A stretch of 46,566 nucleotides of DNA from Candidatus Woesearchaeota archaeon (GTDB lineage: Archaea; Nanobdellota; Nanobdellia; Woesearchaeales; GW2011-AR9), in the NCBI GenBank assembly GCA_018302605.1, contig JAGVZN010000022.1, positions 1-46,566 on the forward strand, given 5' to 3'. Positions 1 to 6,989 of the stretch are shown here, in pieces. Position 1 is the stretch's first letter; each line of letters begins with the position of its first letter. Position numbers and translations under genes: made by a program. The notes under the pieces were generated by a model. It had not been told where the DNA came from and ran no database searches. It saw only the letters and a program-made list of their open reading frames with translations.

Positions 1-96
1 GTAGTTGACAAAAAGATTCTGAAGATTGTGGCTTGGTATGATAACGAATGGGGATACAGCCAACGGATGGTCGACATGATCAAGTGGGTGGGATAG
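1..96 (+). CDS. gap: Glyceraldehyde-3-phosphate dehydrogenase, class I (bacterial type), C-terminal end
   Basis: Only the last 31 codons are in the window; the gene begins upstream. The residues around WYDNEWGYS followed by a short amphipathic helix (QRMVDMIKW) are the signature end of class I GAPDH, the glycolytic NAD-dependent enzyme of bacteria and eukaryotes. Most archaea use a different class II GAPDH, so this form is a bacterial-type gene in an archaeal context. The stop codon is followed after four bases by the next ATG, so the two genes are probably co-transcribed. The family call is firm; nothing can be said about the missing active-site half. Confidence 0.9.
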   Translation, partial: VVDKKILKIVAWYDNEWGYSQRMVDMIKWVG

Positions 97-100
97 AGAA

Positions 101-1166
101 ATGGTGAATCTGACGGTAGAAGAATTACGGGAAATTGCCGAAAAGAAAGTAAAGAAGCCCAGAAAATTGCTGGTGCGGTCACAGCTCTACGTCAAGAATA
201 TTCAGCGAGCAGTTGAGAGAATAGTTACAACTGCAAAAAATTTTAAAAAAGACCTTCATGCAGGATCATTTGCACAAAAAAGAGTCGTCAAGACGCACGA
301 TCAACTGGTGGGCGAGCTTAAAAAATTAGAGATGTCGCTAGAGATTCTTTTGCAGACACTGGGTGAAGAATACGCTGTCGTGCTTGCAGACACTGGGTGA
401 AGAATACGCTGTCGTGCATGCTGATTGGCCGCAAGAGTATGTTGAGAACCTGCGGTTGGTAGATGAAAAAGTCAATACAATGCTTAAAAAAATAATCCCT
501 TTAGCAAGAGAACAACTGGCTAGGATTGATCGAAGTGCTAATATTACAAAAGCCCATTATCTTTCCCCTGAGGAAGCAAAAAGTGCTCCCGTTTTTATCG
601 CCAGAGCTAGTGAGAATCTGATTCATTATCTGAAAGAAGTAATTGGTGAAAATCTCTCCGAAATAGCAAAACTACTGGCAATTGAAAAAGCATTATTCGC
701 TACGGAGATTAATTTTCTCATGAGTGAAGAAGCGGGGAAGCATTTTAAAGAAAATGGGGGCGTGTATCTAGCAGAAATAATCAGGATGCTGAATAAATTC
801 TTTGATTTGAGGGATGGGAATGGTGATAAAGTCATAAATTTTGTTGGCAGCTATAGATTAGGTACAAAAACGGAGGATGTAGGTCATTCCCCTGTTACCA
901 AAACTTTTCTCCACTTAGAAATGTGGGATTCCCATTACGATAAGAATGGACATCAAGTAGGGTATCTGAAAGCATCCGCACATATTGAATATGTCCTAGG
1001 CTCACAGAAGTTTTACGTTAAAGTCTACAAATTGTCTTCATATGGCCATTCACATCACGAACCTCCCGCCTTGTTTGGAGATATGGACTCCAACAGCATG
1101 ACTGAGATTCTGACGTATGTCCTTGGACGGTGTGGATATTATTGGGCGGGTTCTCGTCGGGCTTAA
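101..1166 (+). pseudogene. Unknown helical protein gene split by a 34-bp tandem duplication
   Basis: Two overlapping reading frames (101-400 and 363-1166) make one gene. A perfect 34-bp direct repeat (350-383 and 384-417) shifts the frame; removing one copy restores one ORF of about 343 residues, running through LGEEYAVVHADWPQEYVENL. The N-terminal part is charged and helical, probably coiled coil. The C-terminal part is rich in aromatic residues and histidines (for example SYGHSHHEPPALFGDMD). No family is recognised. It follows gap by four bases, suggesting one operon. The 5' fragment would give a 99-residue product. Either the gene is recently broken, or the duplication is an assembly error or a phase-variable slip. 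Confidence 0.7.
350..417. repeat. 34-bp perfect tandem duplication
   Basis: Units 350-383 and 384-417 are identical and adjacent, beginning TTGCAGACACTGGG. The length is not a multiple of three, so the reading frame of the host gene is shifted. Confidence 0.97.
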
Positions 1167-1211
1167 AGAGTCCTCAAAATCCGTGAAGAGCCATTGGGAG
1201 AGAAGATGAGA

Positions 1212-3104
1212 TCACGCAAAATAGATCTTCTTCCATCCCCGCACTTTGCGCAGGCGCCCGATCAACTCTTGAATCTGTTCTAAACTACGCGGAATGATGA
1301 CAAATGAACATTCCACCAGATTTTCATCCAATAACTTTGCTTTTGCTTCTTTTACTTCAAAGCCGGCAGAGGCGATCGTGTGCAGCATGTCGGCCAGCAA
1401 ACCGCTGCGCTCCTGCGCCTGGATCACAAAACGGATGCGCTGATTAAATGTCTCTTTCCACTGCACGGGAAGCCAGCGCTTTTCTTCTTTTGCCGCGAGA
1501 CGGCAGTCGCGGCGATGCACAGAGATGATCCGGCGCTTGGTGGCAATCCCAATAATCTCTTCTCCCGGCAAGGCGCGGCAGCATTGAGCAAGTTCACACT
1601 GCGCCGTGGGATGTTTTGGCGCCTGGACAAGAATCCCTTGCTCTTCAGTGGCCGCCGGTTTAATTTGGCGGAAATGGAACGGAGAAAGATGTTCAGTTGT
1701 TTTCAGTTCTTTGCGAATCTTCTGCCGGGATTTAGGGGAAGTAACGATTTTGATCCAGCTGCGGCGCGGGCGCTGATTCTTGTTAGTTAAAATATCAATG
1801 ACATCGCCGGAAGCGAGGGGATGCTTCAGCGGCACAAAAATACCGTTAACCCTTCCGCCAACGGCATGATTGCCGACTTCTTCATGGATAGTGTAGGCGA
1901 AATCGAGAAGGACCGCGCCGCGGGGCAGTTCTTTAATATCTCCTTTGGGCGTATAACAGTAGATCGTATCCCCAAAAAGATCAACTTTGATCGTTTCCAA
2001 AAATTCTTTGTTTTCTGTTGTCTTTTGAAGTTCCAAGATGCTTTTGAGCCAGGCCATCTTCTTTTCAAAGATCTGATCGGACTTCAGTCCTTTGTAGCGC
2101 CAATGCGCGGCGAGGCCTTCTTCAGCAAATTCATCCATCTCCGGAGTGCGGATCTGAATTTCCAGATTTCGGCCGTTGGGAAGCAGTACTGCAGTATGGA
2201 TAGAACGGTAGAGGTTTGGTTTGGGATTGGCGATGTAATCTTTCAGCCGCTCTTCTACCGGCTCCAGTTTCTCGTGCAGGAGGCCGAGCAGAGTGTAACA
2301 GTCTTTTTCTGTGGGGACAATAACTCTGATACCCAGGAGATCATACTGCTCATTCAGTTTCACTCCGCGCCCGGTCATCTTCCGGTAAATGCTATAAATG
2401 TGCTTAGAGCGGCCTTTAATCTTAACGATCGGGATCTTCTGCTCAGCGATGGAGTTAATCAGGGTAATGCTCTCTTCGATCAGCTGTTCACGCTGTTCAC
2501 GGGAGTCTTCCAGAAAATCCTGGATCTCTTTGTATTTCCGCGGATTGATCATCTTAAACGCGGCATCTTCTAATCTGACTCTCAATTTTTCTAAACCCAG
2601 GCGATAGGCAAGAGGCGCGTAGATGTCCAGTACTTCGGAAGCAATGCGTCTTTGTTCATTCTCTGGAAAAACGCCGAGCGTAGAAAGATTATCTATTTTA
2701 TTGGCAAGCTTGATCGTAATAATCCGCACATCACTGACGGTGGTAAGAATAATCTTACGCAGCGCTTCGGCGCTGAGCTTGTTGTTCTTGAATTTCAATT
2801 CTTTAAGACCATCGAGGCCTTTCAGCAAGGCAATCACCGATACTCCCAGCTCTCGTTCTACAGAAAGATATTCCTCCGGCGCTAAACCATGAAGCAGGCT
2901 GGCGGCAAGTGTCTCGGCATCAGCATGGAGATCGCAGAGGATCTCGGCGACACGCAGGTTATGCTGAAAAATGCTCTCTCCGGAGAGTCTTTTCTGCAGG
3001 GCAAGATGGGGCGCAGCAAGAGTGATCGCTTTCTGGAGGAGAGTACTATCTTCTGAAGAATAGCCGTTGGCCGGAAGAATGGCGAGAAAAGCAGGGACAT
3101 CCAT
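1212..3104 (-). CDS. rel: Long RelA/SpoT-type (p)ppGpp synthetase with degenerate hydrolase domain
   Basis: This 630-residue protein has the full architecture of long bacterial Rel enzymes: pseudo-HD hydrolase (about 20-180), synthetase (about 225-340), TGS (about 373-440), conserved-cysteine region (CELAQCCRALPGEE, about 503-533) and C-terminal ACT (about 557-630). Synthetase residues are kept: GRSKHIYSIYRK, YDLLGIRVIV, YRSIH and EIQIRT. In the hydrolase domain H48 and H72 remain, but the HD aspartate is G73, the following Glu-Asp is Pro-Glu, and the Asp of KLAD is N135. Hydrolysis of ppGpp is therefore probably lost, leaving a synthetase that makes the alarmone from ATP and GTP/GDP. Archaea usually lack this family. 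A TATA box 25 nt upstream points to a leaderless mRNA. Confidence 0.93.
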   Translation of the reverse strand: MDVPAFLAILPANGYSSEDSTLLQKAITLAAPHLALQKRLSGESIFQHNLRVAEILCDLHADAETLAASLLHGLAPEEYLSVERELGVSVIALLKGLDGLKELKFKNNKLSAEALRKIILTTVSDVRIITIKLANKIDNLSTLGVFPENEQRRIASEVLDIYAPLAYRLGLEKLRVRLEDAAFKMINPRKYKEIQDFLEDSREQREQLIEESITLINSIAEQKIPIVKIKGRSKHIYSIYRKMTGRGVKLNEQYDLLGIRVIVPTEKDCYTLLGLLHEKLEPVEERLKDYIANPKPNLYRSIHTAVLLPNGRNLEIQIRTPEMDEFAEEGLAAHWRYKGLKSDQIFEKKMAWLKSILELQKTTENKEFLETIKVDLFGDTIYCYTPKGDIKELPRGAVLLDFAYTIHEEVGNHAVGGRVNGIFVPLKHPLASGDVIDILTNKNQRPRRSWIKIVTSPKSRQKIRKELKTTEHLSPFHFRQIKPAATEEQGILVQAPKHPTAQCELAQCCRALPGEEIIGIATKRRIISVHRRDCRLAAKEEKRWLPVQWKETFNQRIRFVIQAQERSGLLADMLHTIASAGFEVKEAKAKLLDENLVECSFVIIPRSLEQIQELIGRLRKVRGWKKIYFA

Positions 3105-3124
3105 ATTCTGCCAGAAGGCGTTTC

Positions 3125-3133
3125 ATTTAAAAA
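3125..3133 (-). promoter_or_regulatory. TATA box of rel
   Basis: A TTTTTAAAT-like box read on the minus strand is centred about 25 nt before the rel ATG, so transcription should start at or next to the start codon. Confidence 0.6.
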
Positions 3134-3181
3134 TGTTTTCGGATTTCAGATTCAGATTAAAGTATCAGGATGAAGATTCTT

Positions 3182-4356
3182 TCATTTTTTTCTCCCCCCA
3201 ATCTCTAACAGCCGGTTATATTTTGCCAATCTCTCACCCCGACAGGGTGCGCCAGCTTTAATCATCCCGCAGCCGAGGGCGACAGCCAGATCAGCGATAA
3301 AAGAATCATTTGTCTCGCCGGAACGATGCGAGACCATCACTTTCCAGCCATTGTCAAATGCCAATGCGGCGGCATCAAGCGCTTCAGTGAGTTCGCCGAT
3401 TGAATCCGCAGAGGATTGGTAACCGTAAGATCATCGCCGACAATCTGGATGCCGGAACGGGCACGTAATTGAGAAAAATGGTGAAGATCATCCTCGTGGA
3501 AAGGATCTTCGATGGAGATCAGTTTGTACGTCCTGATTAATTGAAGATAATATCGAAGCAGCTGTTCTGCGTTACATATTCTTCCATCGAGATGATATTT
3601 TCTTTGCTGGTAAAACGAGGAAGCGGCGCAATCCAAGGCGAGGTCGACCTTTCCGGAATATCCTGCTTTGGCGATAGCTGATTTCACCAGACGCAGAACT
3701 TCTTCCGTCTTCTTCAGCGGCAGTTCAAAACCGCCTTCGTCACCGACGCCGGTAAGACCATATTTTTGCTGGATGATTCCTTTTAAGACATGATAAATTT
3801 CGCTGCCGGCGCGGAGGTTGTCGCGAAAGGACGGGAAACGGGGAACGATCAGGAATTCCTGAATGTTAATCTTGGATGTTGCATGTTTTCCGCCGTTAAC
3901 AACATTAAAATAAGGACGGGGAAGAGCTTGCGCTCGTTTGGCGAGCTGCGGAAATTGAGAAAGGTAATCATGGAGCTCTTTGCCTTTGCTTGCTGCTGCT
4001 GCCCGCGCGCAGGCAAGCGACACGGCCAGGATGGCATTGGCTCCCAGTCTGCGCTTGTCTTTAAACCCATCTTTTTCAATCATCAGCGAGTCTATTTCCC
4101 GTTGGCGAGCCGGGTCGATCCCGACCAGAAGCGGCTTGATGATTTTGTGGATGTTGTCCAACGCTTTCTGCACGCCCAGGCCATGATAACGTTTACCTTT
4201 ATCCCGCAGTTCCTTGGCTTCATGCTTCCCCGTACTCGCTCCTTCGGGAACGGAAGCGATCCCGACAGAATGTTCCGTGATCACCATCGCTTCGATGGTG
4301 GGATGGCCGCGGGAATCGAGGATCTCTCTGGCACGGATGTCGCGGATGGTGGGCAT
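3182..4356 (-). pseudogene. eno: Enolase with internal deletion and frameshift
   Basis: The first frame (4356 down to about 3400) reads as enolase: EILDSRGHPTIEAMV, EGASTGKHEA, GDEGGFE, DCAASSFY, SIEDPFHEDD and GDDLTVTNP. After TNPLRI the frame changes, and [37 protein letters not shown] and [16 protein letters not shown] follow in another frame to a stop at 3182-3184. Compared with enolases, about 18 residues are missing at the junction, equal to a 52-bp deletion, which also explains the frame change. The lost part includes the Lys of LLKxNQ, the catalytic base of 2-phosphoglycerate dehydration. If real, the gene makes no active enolase; an assembly gap is the main alternative. Confidence 0.88.
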
Positions 4357-4378
4357 GGGTTTAGGAAAGAGATATTCG

Positions 4379-4387
4379 CTTATATAG
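4379..4387 (-). promoter_or_regulatory. TATA box of enolase gene
   Basis: CTATATAAG on the minus strand is centred 27 nt before the enolase ATG. The box is nearly symmetric, so it could also serve plus-strand transcription into the non-coding element that begins at 4393. Confidence 0.6.
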
Positions 4388-4392
4388 TTTTT

Positions 4393-4682
4393 CTATCGAA
4401 TGCACAATCCCTTTTCTGAGCGATAACTCCGGAGAGTGCTGCTCGGCCAAGATGTTCTGTCTGAAGTGCTAATTCACAAAAATGTTGGAGTGAAAACTAT
4501 CTTTTTGCACGGCTCTTTGAGAAGCATTGACTTTAGTTCGGTTTTCACCAGACCGAACGGCCTGTAGCACTCTCTTCCGTTTTGGGTACTATCATTCACT
4601 CACAAAATGTGGCAGTGACCACATTTGTGCACCAGTGAAGTATTCTCTTCACTGAGTGTTTCGAATTGTGCCCTATCGAATG
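4393..4682. mobile_element. Hairpin-rich non-coding element (family D) flanked by 10-bp direct repeats
   Basis: The 366-bp gap between the divergent genes at 4356 and 4723 holds no credible ORF but dense inverted repeats. CTATCGAATG occurs at both ends (4393-4402, 4673-4682). GCACAAT (4402-4408) pairs with ATTGTGC (4665-4671). Inside, GAGAGTGCT (about 4432-4440) pairs with AGCACTCTC (about 4566-4574), and three local hairpins follow: GTTCGGT/ACCGAAC (about 4537-4558), CACAAAATGTGG/CCACATTTGTG (about 4601-4629), CAGTGAAG/CTTCACTG (about 4633-4654). It may be a small transposon-derived element with a target duplication or a structured RNA gene. RNase P, SRP and tRNA signatures were sought and not found. 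Confidence 0.6.
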
Positions 4683-4690
4683 AACGAAAC

Positions 4691-4700
4691 ATTTAAATAG
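4691..4700 (+). promoter_or_regulatory. TATA box of MNT/HEPN pair
   Basis: ATTTAAATAG is centred about 28 nt before the GTG start at 4723 and lies 8 bp beyond the right direct repeat of the hairpin element. Confidence 0.6.
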
Positions 4701-4722
4701 TATGTCTTAGTTATACTAATTT

Positions 4723-5274
4723 GTGGCTACTCCCAGCAAAGAACTAAATGTTTTGCAATTGATTTTAGAAAATAGTCCATTAAAAGAATGGCATTTTGAA
4801 GAAATAGTTAAAACTGCAAAAGTTACAAGAATAATTGCCAGCAAATGGCTCAAAAAATATGTAAAAGAAAGCTTGCTCAAAAGAATTAAAGAAAAAGGAC
4901 GATTCCCTTATTTTACTGTTGGAAGTAATAATGCTGTTTATTATTCTATGAAACGAATTTACTTATTGGAAGAGCTTCATAAAAGTGGATTATTACCAAA
5001 ATTATTTTCTTTGAAGAATGCTAAAACAATTATTGTTTTTGGAAGCTCCATTAAAGGGGATTGGTATAAAGAATCCGATATTGATCTTTTCATTTACGGG
5101 GATATAGATGAGTTTGACAAAAGTGTTTATGAACTCAAATTGAAGAGGCATATTGAACTGCATATTTTTGAAAATAAAAATGAACTGGAAAAAGTCAAGA
5201 CAGGACTAATCAAAAATGTGATTAATGGCTATATTATAAAAGGTCAAATTCAGGACATTGCTGAGGTGGCATAG
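4723..5274 (+). CDS. MNT-type nucleotidyltransferase with N-terminal winged helix (antitoxin of MNT/HEPN pair)
   Basis: The 183-residue protein starts at GTG, supported by the TATA spacing. Residues 1-75 look like a winged helix-turn-helix (ILENSPLKEWHFEEIVKTA, then ASKWLKKYVKESLLKRI). Residues 100-183 carry the minimal nucleotidyltransferase motif, GSS at about 107 followed by SDIDLFIYGD, with a third acidic position in HIELHIFE. In MNT/HEPN systems this partner AMPylates and neutralises the HEPN ribonuclease. The next gene begins directly after the stop. The pair is visibly more AT-rich and uses more AAA/ATT codons than its neighbours, which suggests transfer. The winged helix may allow autoregulation; that part is inference. 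Confidence 0.85.
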   Translation: MATPSKELNVLQLILENSPLKEWHFEEIVKTAKVTRIIASKWLKKYVKESLLKRIKEKGRFPYFTVGSNNAVYYSMKRIYLLEELHKSGLLPKLFSLKNAKTIIVFGSSIKGDWYKESDIDLFIYGDIDEFDKSVYELKLKRHIELHIFENKNELEKVKTGLIKNVINGYIIKGQIQDIAEVA

Positions 5275-5748
5275 ATGAAAATGATGATTGATGATCTTGA
5301 CAAAACATACAAACTTTGCATGAGAACTGGCAACATCAAAGAAAAAATGGTTGACGTTGAATTAATAAAATCATTGAAAATTGTTGCTGAACAAGGGCTG
5401 ATCTTTATTGCTGCGGCTTCAAAAGAGATTCCTAAGAACAGCACAAATTGGACATTTGTATTTAGGGATTATTATGAATCACTGCGCGGATTAATTGAAG
5501 CATATTTGTTATTTGATGGCATTGGGGCAGACAATCATCAATGTAAAAATGCGTACATCTGTTTTAAGCACTCCGAATTGGAACTTAATTGGGAATTTTT
5601 GGAAATAATCAGATTGAAAAGAAATGCAATTAATTATCGGGGACAATTGTTAAAATATGATGACTGGAAACAGTTCAAGCTTAATTTTGAACTTCATATT
5701 AATGCTTTGAAGAAAGAAATTGAAAAAAAGTTGATTTCTCTGTCATGA
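5275..5748 (+). CDS. HEPN domain protein (toxin of MNT/HEPN pair)
   Basis: This 157-residue, largely helical protein follows the nucleotidyltransferase with no gap. The C-terminal part has EIIRLKRNAINYRGQLL, the R-x4-6-(H/N)-Y type active-site segment of HEPN ribonucleases that are paired with MNT proteins, with Asn where many families have His. An N-terminal helical region with DYYESLRGLIEAYLLFDG matches the first HEPN helices. The likely role is an RNase toxin held in check by AMPylation by the upstream gene. The Asn variant leaves some doubt about nuclease activity. The composition is AT-rich like its partner. Confidence 0.78.
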   Translation: MKMMIDDLDKTYKLCMRTGNIKEKMVDVELIKSLKIVAEQGLIFIAAASKEIPKNSTNWTFVFRDYYESLRGLIEAYLLFDGIGADNHQCKNAYICFKHSELELNWEFLEIIRLKRNAINYRGQLLKYDDWKQFKLNFELHINALKKEIEKKLISLS

Positions 5749-5809
5749 CAGTACGGGAAAGTGCCTCACAATAGGTTAATAGACCGGCGGTATATGAAGA
5801 ATAAAATGA

Positions 5810-6868
5810 CTATTCTTGCTTACTTGCATACCCGCCCGCTTGATGCCGATAATAAGGAACGGGAACAAGCCGGCCATCAGCATTTTGTTCAACCCACTTT
5901 TCTTCTACCAGAAATTCCAGGATAGCCGTGGTCAATTTCGTCTGCCCGAGAAAACCAAAAGAATGATCGCCTTTGACGAGAGCATTGTAGATTTCAAATG
6001 TTTCATTTTTGTACGGAACTCTGGCGCAGTCATTGCAAACAGGAAGATATTTTATTCTCCCATCTTTGCTTTCTTCTATTCTCATGGTCTGATCACAGAA
6101 AGGGGCAGGAAGATATTGATCAAAGAAATGAGTTCCATCTTTATCCACAAAATCAAAAGCTGGTTCTGAGGCAAGATACTGGCTTAAACCTTGTTCTTCG
6201 GCAAATTCTCCCGACCAAACCCGTTGTGTGTGATTGGCGGTATTGATACAGGCGGTCTCCCCATTGTCGCGGAGCGCCATACAGACTGGTTTCTTTGACA
6301 GTTGAATATCTACATAAGGCAAAACAGCATGGATCTGCCCAAACGGAAGATGGCGAAAATCATATTTTAATCCAGCAAGGTAAACAGCAAGCCCTTGCTC
6401 ACGGGACCAGCTCAGAAAGTCAAGCATCTTCTGGGCATCATCAGGAGTAAGAGTAAATAAATTTGCTTCATCGATACCGACCACGCGAAGAGGATATCCT
6501 CGATGCTGGGGAATCCCCTCCTGTTCAAAAATCTTTCCGAGAGATTGACGATTAAAATGGAATGATTTGTGATCTCTTATTCTTCTTTCCAGATCCTCTT
6601 TCACTTCATCAATTGATGAAACAGTTTTCGCGGGAAATGGTCTTTCACCATCAATAACAAGCGCATCCCGCTCGCGGGTGTTCAGAGAGCTATTGTAAGC
6701 GACAGCATTGGTCTTGAAGTAAGGAGCACGACGTAATTCAGCAATCAACGCTTCGGTCTTGCCGCCATTCATCGGGTCAAAAAAGCCAATACTCAAACCG
6801 AAAAGATCTGGAATACGCACCGACTGATCTGGAATACGCACCGATTTTAAAAAATCCACATCATCCAC
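5810..6868 (-). CDS. tdk: Thymidine kinase (TK1-like), enlarged form
   Basis: It phosphorylates thymidine for dTTP salvage. GFFDPMNGGKTEALIAEL (about 29-46) is the P-loop of type II thymidine kinases, VVGIDEANLF the Walker B segment, and LAGLKYDFRHLPFGQI matches the family's dimer/lasso region. Cysteines at PVC and CNDC near the C-terminus resemble the structural zinc site, though the first pair is spread out by an insertion. At 352 residues it is much longer than the usual 190-220; extra material lies between the zinc half-sites and at the C-terminus. The start is a GTG. The first 25 residues include a direct 7-residue repeat (SVRIPDQ/SVRIPDL) from a 21-bp duplication. It is divergent from rad50. 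Confidence 0.82.
   Translation of the reverse strand: MDDVDFLKSVRIPDQSVRIPDLFGLSIGFFDPMNGGKTEALIAELRRAPYFKTNAVAYNSSLNTRERDALVIDGERPFPAKTVSSIDEVKEDLERRIRDHKSFHFNRQSLGKIFEQEGIPQHRGYPLRVVGIDEANLFTLTPDDAQKMLDFLSWSREQGLAVYLAGLKYDFRHLPFGQIHAVLPYVDIQLSKKPVCMALRDNGETACINTANHTQRVWSGEFAEEQGLSQYLASEPAFDFVDKDGTHFFDQYLPAPFCDQTMRIEESKDGRIKYLPVCNDCARVPYKNETFEIYNALVKGDHSFGFLGQTKLTTAILEFLVEEKWVEQNADGRLVPVPYYRHQAGGYASKQE
6805..6845. repeat. 21-bp in-frame tandem duplication at the start of the thymidine kinase gene
   Basis: GATCTGGAATACGCACCGA occurs at 6805 and again at 6826, spaced 21 bp. It duplicates seven residues near the N-terminus without changing frame. Confidence 0.9.
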
Positions 6869-6957
6869 CCCCCCTTCTTAAACCTTAAAAATAACCATTA
6901 CAATAATCCTTAATAAACATTCCCTCTCCCCAAAAGATATATCGCACCCGCTAAAAG

Positions 6958-6967
6958 GCTATAAACT
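6958..6967 (+). promoter_or_regulatory. TATA box of rad50
   Basis: GCTATAAACT is centred 27 nt before the rad50 ATG. Confidence 0.55.
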
Positions 6968-6989
6968 ATTTACCCGCAGACTAATACCC

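Noticed and set aside
1821-2573. Long plus-strand open frame of 250 codons inside rel
   Set aside because: It is antisense to a clearly conserved Rel reading frame and has no recognisable protein features.
4393-4682. RNase P RNA or SRP RNA
   Set aside because: GACAGAA occurs on the minus strand, but the matching helix P4 and the CR-I sequence are not present, and the SRP helix 8 tetraloop region is absent.
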